This document shows, one piece after another, positions 1 through 5,030 of a DNA stretch of 11,078 nt (positions are counted from its first letter, which is position 1; each line of letters starts with the position of its first letter). The position numbers and the translations under genes were made by a program. This DNA comes from Candidatus Uhrbacteria bacterium (GTDB lineage: Bacteria > Patescibacteriota > Patescibacteriia > UBA9934), in assembly GCA_030688135.1 (NCBI GenBank), contig JAUYIW010000007.1, forward strand, positions 1 to 11,078, written 5' to 3'. The notes under the pieces are model-generated. The model did not search any database. It saw only the letters and a list, made by a program, of their open reading frames with translations, and was not told the origin of the DNA.

Positions 1-321
1 GGATCATACGCAATTTGGGTGGAGGAGTCATCTAATCTGCCAGGTTAGGATTTGTTTGATCCATTTAATAAGTAGAAAGTTACCATTTCGACGAGTCTGT
101 AAGTCGCGAGGAGAAATCTTTCGGAGATCTCAGCGAACCGCGAAAGATCTCTCGTCGTGGATTGCAAGCTCCTCGAGATGGTGGGGTTCGAAAGATCTTT
201 CACCCGACAGCAGAAAGTTAAGTCGGGTTCGAGATGATAGAGAGCAAGAGATTCGCCGCTTCTACCGGTTGAGCTAACCTTTGGCCTCTATGCATCTTCC
301 ACCTAAATTGCGTATGATCCC
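1..321 (+). other. Structured element bounded by a terminal inverted repeat (candidate ncRNA or MITE-like element)
   Basis: No convincing gene lies here. Bases 1-23 (beginning ggatcatacgcaattt) are the reverse complement of 298-320 with one difference. Read as plus-strand RNA, that difference (G17 with U304) is a G·U wobble, and the helix extends to 26/295 with a further G·U; read as minus-strand RNA both become A·C mismatches, so plus-strand transcription is favoured. Nested inside are AGGTTAG 42-48 with CTAACCT 274-280 (plus GCC 39-41 with GGC 283-285), a hairpin at 89-157 (CGACGAG/CTCGTCG and ATCTTTCG/CGAAAGAT) and a hairpin at 202-228 (ACCCGAC/GTCGGGT). AGAAAGTTA occurs twice (74-82 and 212-220). 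I do not recognise an RNA family. A MITE is the main alternative. The repeat may continue left of the window. Confidence 0.5.
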
Positions 322-362
322 AGTCCTAGGGGTTGTATTGTTTAAGATGTGATTAAAACTAA

Positions 363-398
363 ATCCCCCATAGTTCCAGTAATGGAACGGTGGGGGAT
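363..398 (-). terminator. Rho-independent-like terminator of tRNA-Cys
   Basis: On the minus strand the tRNA 3' end runs into a two-part hairpin: ATCCCCC (398-392) pairs with GGGGGAT (369-363), and GTTCC/GGAAC (388-384 with 377-373) form the inner stem around a 6-nt loop. A T-rich stretch (TTTAGTTTTAAT) follows. The stem includes the last A of the encoded CCA, so termination and 3' trimming of the tRNA are likely linked. Confidence 0.7.
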
Positions 399-474
399 GG
401 AGGCCACGGCCGGACTCGAACCGGCGGATAGAGGTTTTGCAGACCTCCGCGTTAACCAACTTCGCCACGTGGCC
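398..474 (-). tRNA. tRNA-Cys (anticodon GCA), CCA encoded
   Basis: The minus strand folds into a complete cloverleaf. The acceptor arm GGCCACG/CGTGGCC is perfect. The D-arm starts GCGAAGTTGG. The anticodon arm is GAGGT-CTGCAAA-ACCTC, which places GCA at positions 34-36. The T-arm is GCCGG-TTCGAGT-CCGGC. The discriminator is U73, the expected identity base for cysteinyl-tRNA synthetase, and CCA is encoded. The 5' end is at 474. Cys-tRNA feeds translation only; the iron-sulfur genes to the right use free cysteine. Confidence 0.97.
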
Positions 475-641
475 GTATCGATATCGTAGCTAAATGCTAT
501 TCCGTTCGGAGCACAGCACGTTTGTACTCAGGAGCACATTCGGCAACAGTCTCGAGTAGCTTGTGCAGAGAGGGTATCAAAAATTCACTAATACGTCAAA
601 ATGCTAAGAGCTTCGAACATTGTGCGTTATGCTTATATTAT
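475..641. other. Spacer between tRNA-Cys and the terminator of the secreted-protein gene
   Basis: About 170 bases with no supportable gene. The tRNA promoter should lie near its left end; TACGAT around 8 nt upstream of the tRNA 5' end on the minus strand is a possible -10, but no clear -35 is seen. The long plus-strand reading frame across this area also covers the oppositely oriented secreted-protein gene and has no ribosome binding site. Confidence 0.4.
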
Positions 642-669
642 AAAAAGGGCAGGTGTTCCCATGCCCTTT
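642..669 (-). terminator. Terminator of the secreted-protein gene
   Basis: Minus strand: AAAGGGCA (669-662), a 10-nt loop, then TGCCCTTT (651-644) running into TTATAAT. It is a perfect 8-bp stem about 23 bases beyond the stop codon of the 102-residue gene. Confidence 0.75.
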
Positions 670-692
670 CGGTTGTCCGTAGCCTGATTTTT

Positions 693-1001
693 CTATGGGC
701 GTTCTGGTTCTTGGCCGAATGTGCGTTGAACCAACTTGCCTTTGACTCTGGCGAGATAGACGATCTTGCCCTTCCCGTAGTTTTCTATGACCACCAAAGT
801 GTAAGCCGGGCTTTGTTCTTCGCCCCAAACTACCACCCATTGTTCTATTCCGTTGACTGAGTCGACAGATGCTGTATAAAGATCTTTTCCGTTGATCTTG
901 CCATAGGTCAGCCCGATTCTGCGGTACTTAGGTGCTTTATCAGCAAGTGCTGGGCCATCCAGAATGAGGCCGATGATCGCAATGTACATTATAAAACGCA
1001 T
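693..1001 (-). CDS. Small exported protein of unknown function (102 aa)
   Basis: I do not recognise the family. The chosen start (ATG at 1001) has an AAGGAG ribosome site 6 nt upstream. A reading-frame extension to 1076 would run through the promoter and has no ribosome site, so it is rejected. The N-terminus MRFIMYIAIIGLILDGPALA followed by DK reads as a Sec signal peptide with an ALA|D signal peptidase I site. The mature part, about 82 residues, is short and basic, with likely beta-strands (IEQWVVVWGEE, YTLVVIENYG, KIVYLARVKG) and no cysteines, so a small secreted beta-rich domain is plausible. It is flanked by its own promoter and terminator, so it is a single-gene unit. That it is a real exported protein is well supported; its role is unknown. 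Confidence 0.75.
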   Translation of the reverse strand: MRFIMYIAIIGLILDGPALADKAPKYRRIGLTYGKINGKDLYTASVDSVNGIEQWVVVWGEEQSPAYTLVVIENYGKGKIVYLARVKGKLVQRTFGQEPERP

Positions 1002-1029
1002 GCTATTCTCCTTTCCCGCACTGCGAGGA

Positions 1030-1044
1030 TTTGCACGATGCAAA
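1030..1044. promoter_or_regulatory. Perfect palindrome over the transcription start: candidate operator
   Basis: TTTGCA-CGA-TGCAAA is a perfect 6+6 inverted repeat. It begins at the edge of the -10 box of the secreted-protein promoter and spans the predicted +1 (around 1037), where a repressor would block initiation. As RNA it could instead form a 6-bp hairpin with a 3-nt loop near the 5' end of the leader. Confidence 0.45.
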
Positions 1045-1072
1045 CCATAGCCCAATTTTTCAATTTTGTCAA
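1044..1072 (-). promoter_or_regulatory. Sigma70-type promoter of the secreted-protein gene
   Basis: Minus strand: TTGACA (1072-1067), a 17-nt spacer, then TATGGT (1049-1044). The -35 is a perfect consensus and the spacing optimal. It predicts a leader of about 36 nt containing the AAGGAG ribosome site. Confidence 0.75.
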
Positions 1073-1131
1073 GCAAAACTGAAGCTCGTGTCGCTACTCA
1101 ACCCAAAATACAATTTGTTTATTTTTCAGGA

Positions 1132-1557
1132 TTAAGCTCTATTCTCTTGCAAGATTCTAATCACTTGGTCTAGCGGTAACATGGCAAGATTCTTAGGTAT
1201 AACATCGCCAATCATATTTTGTACATCGGTGTGCATTGCGTCGATTATCTCATTTTTGTATGCTTCTGGCGCGCAAAGAACAACGTTTGTGTATCCGTCC
1301 TTAATAAGATTTAGCACTCGCACACTTAGATCCCCATACAGCTCCATTCTACTGTGACGTTTTATTTCATCAACATCAGGAGGCCCTGAGTTAGGGGTTC
1401 CAGTTGATCTTTGTTTTGGAATTTGTGTTGTGACTTCCATCACTTCAAGCTCTTCAACTTCGCGTTCAAAAGCAGAAAATAGCTTTGCAAATTCGTTGTT
1501 TGTAAGAATTATCAGCGTTTTCTCCGTGTAAGGAAGGTAATGATTTGATATCTGCAT
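1132..1557 (-). CDS. baeRF / host-attachment-like protein (eRF1-domain-related)
   Basis: A 141-residue protein with the layout of the bacterial 'host attachment protein'/baeRF group. An N-terminal strand (KTLIILTNNEFAKLF) is followed by a charged variable segment and then the conserved C-terminal block GDLSVRVLNLIKDGYTNVVLCAPEAYKNEIIDAM...IPKNLAMLPLDQVIRIL. This matches the family pattern of a 'vLvAPp..l..lr' strand-helix and a late 'dlt.lp..ei' element. The fold is related to domain 2 of peptide-chain release factor eRF1, and the length fits the short single-domain members. A role in ribosome rescue or binding is inferred from the fold; the attachment name comes from an Agrobacterium member. 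There are no TM segments and no signal peptide. It has no SD: the start codon is about 2 nt from the predicted transcription start, so the mRNA is probably leaderless. It diverges from the VIT transporter gene. Confidence 0.65.
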   Translation of the reverse strand: MQISNHYLPYTEKTLIILTNNEFAKLFSAFEREVEELEVMEVTTQIPKQRSTGTPNSGPPDVDEIKRHSRMELYGDLSVRVLNLIKDGYTNVVLCAPEAYKNEIIDAMHTDVQNMIGDVIPKNLAMLPLDQVIRILQENRA

Positions 1558-1565
1558 ATGAATAT

Positions 1566-1574
1566 ATTATACCA
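1566..1574 (-). promoter_or_regulatory. Extended -10 promoter of the baeRF-like gene (leaderless)
   Basis: Minus strand: TGGTATAAT (1574-1566), a perfect -10 with the extended TGn. The predicted +1 is near 1559, two bases before the ATG at 1557. No SD and no clear -35 are seen. Confidence 0.7.
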
Positions 1575-1614
1575 GTTTTTGGAAGATAATAAAATAGAGA
1601 AAAAGTTATTTATT

Positions 1615-1623
1615 TGGTATACT
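1615..1623 (+). promoter_or_regulatory. Extended -10 promoter of the VIT-family gene (leaderless)
   Basis: TGGTATACT, with a predicted +1 near 1630, two bases before the ATG at 1632. This mirrors the divergent promoter on the other strand; about 40 bp separate the two -10 elements. Confidence 0.65.
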
Positions 1624-1631
1624 GATGGCAT

Positions 1632-2339
1632 ATGAAGGGAGGAAGGTTGCGCTCGGTAATTGAAACATCAATTCGAGAAATTGTATTTGGTCTCGAAGAC
1701 AGTCTTGTTTCAACGCTAGGCGCCATAACTGGTATTGCGGCAGGAACTGGAAGCACGTACATTGTAGTGCTTTCCGGTATTGTTTTGATCTTTGCAGAAT
1801 CAGTTTCGATGTCCGCTGGAAGTTACTTATCTTCAAAGTCGGCTAGAGAAGTTTATGAACGTAGACATGGTCAGGATGCAGCTAGAATTTTACAGGAACG
1901 CATTAGCGATGACGAATCTTTGCATGACGCACTTAAACGCAAGAGATTTTCCGAAGGTGATATTGAAAAGGTGCTTTCTGCGTTTTCGCGGGAAAGAAAG
2001 CTATGGCTAAAAGAAGTTGAGCGACATGAGTATAAATTTATTCCAGATGTGTCAGGTTCTCCTTTACGTTCAGGCATTGTGATGGGAGTGTTTTACTTAG
2101 TTGGTGGAATCTTCCCACTACTAACATATTTTTTCCTTCCAGTGAATTCTGCGATTATTCCATCAGTGATAATAACAGCTATATTGTTATTCGCCCTTGG
2201 TCTTGCGAAGGCGAAGGTTGTTGGCACGCATTGGTTAAAGGGCGGACTTGAAATGACTTTGGTATCGCTTACTGCAGCAGCATTAGGATTCTTGATTGGC
2301 CGTCTTATTTCTGACTTTTTTGGCGTTTCAGTGCTCTGA
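1632..2339 (+). CDS. VIT1/CCC1-family iron/manganese transporter
   Basis: A 235-residue membrane protein. The N-terminal signature REIVFGLEDSLVSTLGAITG followed by VSMSAGSYLSSKSAREVYERR is the hallmark of the VIT1/CCC1 (DUF125) family, which exports or sequesters Fe2+/Mn2+ in exchange for protons. Layout: TM1 around 20-38, TM2 around 43-66, a Glu/His-rich cytoplasmic helical region around 75-135 where family members bind metal, then TM3-TM5 around 148-170, 174-195 and 205-230. Length is usual for bacterial members. In a cell with no obvious vacuole it would expel excess iron or manganese from the cytoplasm. It lies 45 bases before the thioredoxin-like gene with no terminator between, so the two may be co-transcribed. 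The link to the iron-sulfur genes further right is thematic only. Metal specificity cannot be read from the sequence. Confidence 0.9.
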   Translation: MKGGRLRSVIETSIREIVFGLEDSLVSTLGAITGIAAGTGSTYIVVLSGIVLIFAESVSMSAGSYLSSKSAREVYERRHGQDAARILQERISDDESLHDALKRKRFSEGDIEKVLSAFSRERKLWLKEVERHEYKFIPDVSGSPLRSGIVMGVFYLVGGIFPLLTYFFLPVNSAIIPSVIITAILLFALGLAKAKVVGTHWLKGGLEMTLVSLTAAALGFLIGRLISDFFGVSVL

Positions 2340-2363
2340 GCCTGAAACTAAGCACCAAAAAAA

Positions 2364-2377
2364 CCTATAACCTAAAA
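2364..2377 (+). repeat. Two CCTAAAA-type heptamers before the thioredoxin-like gene
   Basis: CCTATAA CCTAAAA in tandem, ending 7 bases before the ATG. The 16-base string aaaacctataacctaa (2360-2375) recurs exactly at 9194-9209, in front of the ferredoxin gene. No SD is present between the repeat and the start. Confidence 0.6.
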
Positions 2378-2384
2378 GCTACTA

Positions 2385-3383
2385 ATGTTTCTCCATCGAC
2401 TAGGAAAAGTTAAAGCGCCCGAATTTCCAAAGGGCCTAGAGTGGCTCAACTCTGATCCGCTAACCATGAAACGACTACTTGGCAAAGTCGTTCTAATTGA
2501 TTTTTGGACGTATTCTTGCATCAATTGTATTAGAACCATGCCCCACCTAAAGCGATGGAATGAAATTTATGCAAAGCATGGGTTGCAGATAATTGGAGTA
2601 CACACTCCAGAATTTGAGTTTGAAAAATCATTCGATAATGTAGAGAAGGCAATCGCCGACTTTAAAATTAAATATCCTATAGTATTAGACAACGACTACA
2701 AGATTTGGAATCTCTACACTAATCGATGGTGGCCACGTAAATTTTTGATTGATAGCAATGGAGCAATTGTTTATGACCATGTTGGTGAGGGCGGGTATGC
2801 TCAAACCGAGGTAGCAATACAGGAAGCGCTGTCAACCATTGGAATGAAGGATAGGCCAGCTATACCTCCAGACGAAAGATTTGGTGGGGGGATATGCTAC
2901 CAGACAACACCTGAAACATATCTTGGATATGTTAGGGGCAGATACGGTAATACAGGGGGCGTAGTGCCAAATACCGAGCATGCATTTTCGGATATTGAAG
3001 ACAGGAAAGATGAGCTTGTTTATCTGCACGGTCATTGGGAGCTTGGTCCTGAAAGCGTATCGCATACACGAAATCTGCCAGCAGCAACAGAATACTTAGC
3101 TATAAAGTACAGCGCTTTCTCAGTTAACCTTGTGGTAAAATCATTAAATAGTAAAACGTCAAAAATCGAAGTCGAACTAGATGGCCAACCCCTACCAGAA
3201 GATATGGCTGGTCAGGATGTTACAATTGAAAAGGACGGTAAGGCAATACTTTCTATAAATCAAGCACGCATGTATCGCTTGGTTGATTCTGATTCTTATC
3301 ACTACGGAACGTTAAAGTTAAAAACAGCTTCGTCAAATCTTGAGTTGTTTGCATTTACATTTGGCAGTTGTAAGGAGGTCTAA
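2385..3383 (+). CDS. DipZ-type thioredoxin-like protein (CINC active site)
   Basis: 332 residues. Positions ~5-155 form a thioredoxin/TlpA-like fold with VVLIDFWTYSCINCIRTMP, whose redox pair is C45 and C48. CINC is characteristic of the DipZ group. Positions ~170-332 are the DipZ C-terminal beta domain, recognisable by 'PETYLGYVRGRYGN' and the ending 'LELFAFTFGSC'. Family members catalyse thiol-disulfide exchange, and in Mycobacterium the unit is fused to a CcdA-like membrane domain that supplies electrons. Here that domain, a signal peptide and a lipobox are all absent, so the protein is probably cytoplasmic, or exported by a route I cannot see. The start is the first ATG after the VIT stop; it has no SD and follows the heptamer repeat. 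A further cysteine, C165-C175 region and C-terminal GSCKEV, could matter for resolving disulfides but this is unproven. Confidence 0.85.
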   Translation: MFLHRLGKVKAPEFPKGLEWLNSDPLTMKRLLGKVVLIDFWTYSCINCIRTMPHLKRWNEIYAKHGLQIIGVHTPEFEFEKSFDNVEKAIADFKIKYPIVLDNDYKIWNLYTNRWWPRKFLIDSNGAIVYDHVGEGGYAQTEVAIQEALSTIGMKDRPAIPPDERFGGGICYQTTPETYLGYVRGRYGNTGGVVPNTEHAFSDIEDRKDELVYLHGHWELGPESVSHTRNLPAATEYLAIKYSAFSVNLVVKSLNSKTSKIEVELDGQPLPEDMAGQDVTIEKDGKAILSINQARMYRLVDSDSYHYGTLKLKTASSNLELFAFTFGSCKEV

Positions 3384-3397
3384 TTAAGAGCTGTATG

Positions 3398-3423
3398 AAA
3401 AAGACTCGACAAAGTCTTTTTTT
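3398..3423 (+). terminator. Rho-independent terminator after the thioredoxin-like gene
   Basis: AAAAAGACT, loop CGACAA, AGTCTTTTT and further T's. A 9-bp stem and U-tract begin 15 bases after the stop codon. It lies between the thioredoxin-like gene and the methyltransferase. Confidence 0.75.
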
Positions 3424-3450
3424 GATTGTACGCTACCGTTAGTTCTTTCA

Positions 3451-3457
3451 AAGGAGG
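3451..3457 (+). promoter_or_regulatory. Strong SD of the methyltransferase gene
   Basis: AAGGAGG with a 5-nt spacer to the ATG at 3463. It contrasts with the SD-less genes around it and fixes the start. No convincing -10 box is visible between the terminator and this site. Confidence 0.85.
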
Positions 3458-3462
3458 AAGAA

Positions 3463-4188
3463 ATGCAAAGATTACCGCCAGAGTTTTGGCGTGTGTATAT
3501 GCAAATTTATGATCTTGGGGTCGCGACCCTGTGGCCATATCGGAAATTGATTGATACCGTGCTCGAGTTGTCCGAGGTTCAATCAGGTGATACAGTCATT
3601 GACGCAGGGTGTGGCACGGGTAACCTGATCGCTAGGATCGCAGTTGGTATGGAGTGCGGTAAAGTCATCGGACTTGATTGGCAGCCAGTCGCGCTTGATT
3701 TCGCTAGGGCGAAAATGCTACAGGGTAGACGTGAGGTGAGGTCCGAATTTCTCACTTGTGATCTAGATAATGAACATTGGTCAGCGGCACTGCCACTTGC
3801 CGATGTCGTATTTTCGGTAAACGCGCTATACGCACTTGGGGATCCAGGCGGGTTTCTGAGAATTGCACGTGGCGTATTGAAGCCGGAAGGTCGATTGGTG
3901 CTCGTTAATCCCTTTCAACCCGATTTAGATGCTATTCAGTGTTCTCATGACATATGGCTCTCTGAAGAAGCGACTCAAGAAGATCGAGTCAAGTACGCGG
4001 AAGTAGCGTGGGCTACAAAGGTTGCAAGAGCATTCAACGATGTGATCGCAGAGGCGGTTGGGCGAAAGCAGTTACATTTTTGGCAACAAGAAAGGCTAGC
4101 TGATGAGCTAAATGCAGCCGGATTTACAGTACAGTCAATGCACCAAGTCTATGCGGGCACTTCTCTTCTCGCAGTCGCATTGAAGTGA
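3463..4188 (+). CDS. Class I SAM-dependent methyltransferase (UbiE/Methyltransf_11/25-like)
   Basis: 241 residues with a Rossmann methyltransferase core. Motif I VIDAGCGTGNL (45-55) binds SAM. The acidic residue after strand 2 is D72 in GLDWQP. Motif 'CDLDN' (99-103), ADVVFSVNALYAL (113-125, post-I/motif IV region) and LKPEGRLVLVNP (139-150) follow in the expected order. N-terminal helices (~1-40) and a C-terminal helical lid (~160-225, including FWQQERLADELNAAGF) probably form the substrate pocket, so a small-molecule or lipid acceptor is likelier than DNA or RNA; the acceptor is unknown. It is about 50% GC in a sampled 60-base stretch, higher than the kinase and transporter, and has a strong SD. 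It sits between two terminators, just upstream of the LuxI-like gene in the same orientation; SAM is also a LuxI substrate, but a shared pathway is speculation. Confidence 0.85.
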   Translation: MQRLPPEFWRVYMQIYDLGVATLWPYRKLIDTVLELSEVQSGDTVIDAGCGTGNLIARIAVGMECGKVIGLDWQPVALDFARAKMLQGRREVRSEFLTCDLDNEHWSAALPLADVVFSVNALYALGDPGGFLRIARGVLKPEGRLVLVNPFQPDLDAIQCSHDIWLSEEATQEDRVKYAEVAWATKVARAFNDVIAEAVGRKQLHFWQQERLADELNAAGFTVQSMHQVYAGTSLLAVALK

Positions 4189-4197
4189 TCTGATTTG

Positions 4198-4222
4198 ACC
4201 GCGCTTAACTAGCGCGGTTTTT
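4198..4222 (+). terminator. Rho-independent terminator of the methyltransferase
   Basis: ACCGCGCT, loop TAACT, AGCGCGGT and a T5 tract. A perfect 8-bp GC-rich stem starts 9 bases past the stop codon. Confidence 0.9.
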
Positions 4223-4254
4223 CTATGAGCATATTCAGCGATTTTATTATTTTG

Positions 4255-4263
4255 TGGTATCAT
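4255..4263 (+). promoter_or_regulatory. Extended -10 promoter of the LuxI-like gene
   Basis: TGGTATCAT, an extended -10. The predicted +1 near 4270 gives a leader of roughly 29 nt with an SD. It overlaps a GTG that could be read as an upstream start, which argues that translation begins further on. Confidence 0.55.
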
Positions 4264-4298
4264 CTTGCAGTTGCTTTAACACACCATTAGGAGGAGGG

Positions 4299-4934
4299 AT
4301 GGATACCATGGAACGTTGGTCGATTGGAGGGGTAGACTTTTTTGCCAGACCCGTAGCAACGGAGGATGAAAAGAACACATGTCTTCGTATGCGTTTCGAT
4401 ACATTCTGCATCCAGAGGAGTCGTCTGCCAAAGGCTGACTATCCTGATGGACGCGAAATCGATGCATATGACGGTCATTCTATCTTGTTCGGTGACTGGA
4501 AAGAGTATCATGGTGAGGTGGAGTTGGTCGGAACGTTTCGCTTGACTCCATGCCACCTTGGATATTTTTTGAAGGATGGCATCTTCGGCGATCAGAGGTT
4601 TGTGCTGCCGGAAATATCTGGAGGAGAGGAGGTACGGCTCGACACAACGGCAGAGGCCTCACGTCTTGTAGCTCCGTCTGTTCAACTGGATTCTGGCAAA
4701 CGCGTCCTTGTTTCAATGTTGCTATTCAGTGCATTGCTTCGTAAGAGTAACGAACTAGGTTTGCGCCACTGGGTTTATGCGGCAAACCCTAGGCAGGTGG
4801 ATAATATGCGCCATGATGGCTGGAAATTTGAAAGGCTTATAAATGGAACCCATGAATACTATGGGGAGGAGGCTGAAGCAGGTATCCTTGCGCTTCGCGA
4901 CTACGACTTCGTTTGTCGCCGTCTTGCACCTTAG
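4299..4934 (+). CDS. LuxI/FeeM-like acyltransferase (autoinducer-synthase-type GNAT)
   Basis: 211 residues from the ATG preceded by AGGAGG (4289-4294); a GTG 45 bases upstream lies in the -10 box. LuxI-type enzymes transfer an acyl group from acyl-ACP (or CoA) to SAM to make homoserine-lactone signals; FeeM and exosortase-associated relatives acylate amino acids. Diagnostic residues are kept in order: R32 and F36 (R-x3-F, TraI/EsaI R24/F28), D55 and D58 in EIDAYD (D45/D48), R81 in GTFRLTP (R70 in 'RLLPT'), and E119-x2-R122 in AEASRLVA (E101/R104 in 'WELSRFAV'). The usual Trp at position 34 is not evident and W before E119 is Ala. The C-terminal half has LLFSALLRKSNELGLRHWVYAANPRQVDNMRHDGWKF-type GNAT strands and helices. 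Own promoter and terminator; no LuxR gene nearby. An N-acyl amino acid synthase or another Acetyltransf_5 activity is a real alternative to AHL synthesis. Confidence 0.75.
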   Translation: MDTMERWSIGGVDFFARPVATEDEKNTCLRMRFDTFCIQRSRLPKADYPDGREIDAYDGHSILFGDWKEYHGEVELVGTFRLTPCHLGYFLKDGIFGDQRFVLPEISGGEEVRLDTTAEASRLVAPSVQLDSGKRVLVSMLLFSALLRKSNELGLRHWVYAANPRQVDNMRHDGWKFERLINGTHEYYGEEAEAGILALRDYDFVCRRLAP

Positions 4935-4949
4935 CTTGGTGAAGCACTC

Positions 4950-4980
4950 ACAGGATGTATGTGAATATATCCTGTTTTTT
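4950..4980 (+). terminator. Terminator of the LuxI-like gene
   Basis: ACAGGAT (4950-4956) pairs with ATCCTGT (4969-4975), followed by six T's. The T-tract runs directly into the promoter of the kinase. Confidence 0.65.
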
Positions 4981-4988
4981 GTTATACT
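4980..4988 (+). promoter_or_regulatory. Extended -10 promoter of the histidine kinase
   Basis: TGTTATACT, with TGn at 4980-4982 and TATACT at 4983-4988. The predicted +1 is near 4995, giving a leader of about 36 nt that holds the SD hairpin. Confidence 0.6.
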
Positions 4989-5011
4989 AACAATAAGATA
5001 ATAAAATTATT

Positions 5012-5029
5012 AAGGAGGAACCAGCCTCC
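5012..5029 (+). promoter_or_regulatory. Shine-Dalgarno held in a hairpin before the kinase start
   Basis: AAGGAGG (5012-5018) is the SD. Its GGAGG (5014-5018) is perfectly complementary to CCTCC (5025-5029), with loop AACCAG, immediately before the TTG at 5031. Folding would hide the SD, so translation could be gated by temperature, a ligand, a protein or an opening ribosome. Confidence 0.5.
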
Positions 5030-5030
5030 G

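Noticed and set aside
56..277. 73-codon plus-strand reading frame in the structured element
   Set aside because: No ribosome site or promoter, arginine/serine-rich composition typical of chance frames, and it crosses all the hairpins of the inverted-repeat element.
1..321. RNase P RNA or tmRNA identity for the structured element
   Set aside because: Short strings such as AGAAAGTTACC and AGATGAT recall RNase P conserved regions, but I could not form the P4 helix with them. There is no tmRNA acceptor/T-arm or tag-reading frame. The family is left open.
274..468. 64-codon minus-strand reading frame
   Set aside because: It runs through the tRNA-Cys and its terminator, so it is non-coding.
522..860. 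112-codon plus-strand reading frame
   Set aside because: It is antisense to the secreted-protein gene and terminator, which have promoter, SD and signal-peptide support; no ribosome site of its own.
1002..1076. 25-residue N-terminal extension of the secreted protein
   Set aside because: The extension covers the -35, -10 and +1 of the gene's own promoter; the internal ATG has AAGGAG at ideal spacing and begins a signal peptide.
4254..4298. Upstream GTG start for the LuxI-like gene
   Set aside because: The GTG lies in the extended -10 box and the added residues match nothing in the family; ATG 4299 has the SD.
4276..4716. Minus-strand reading frames opposite the LuxI-like gene
   Set aside because: Shadows of a well-supported gene; no start signals and no recognisable protein features.
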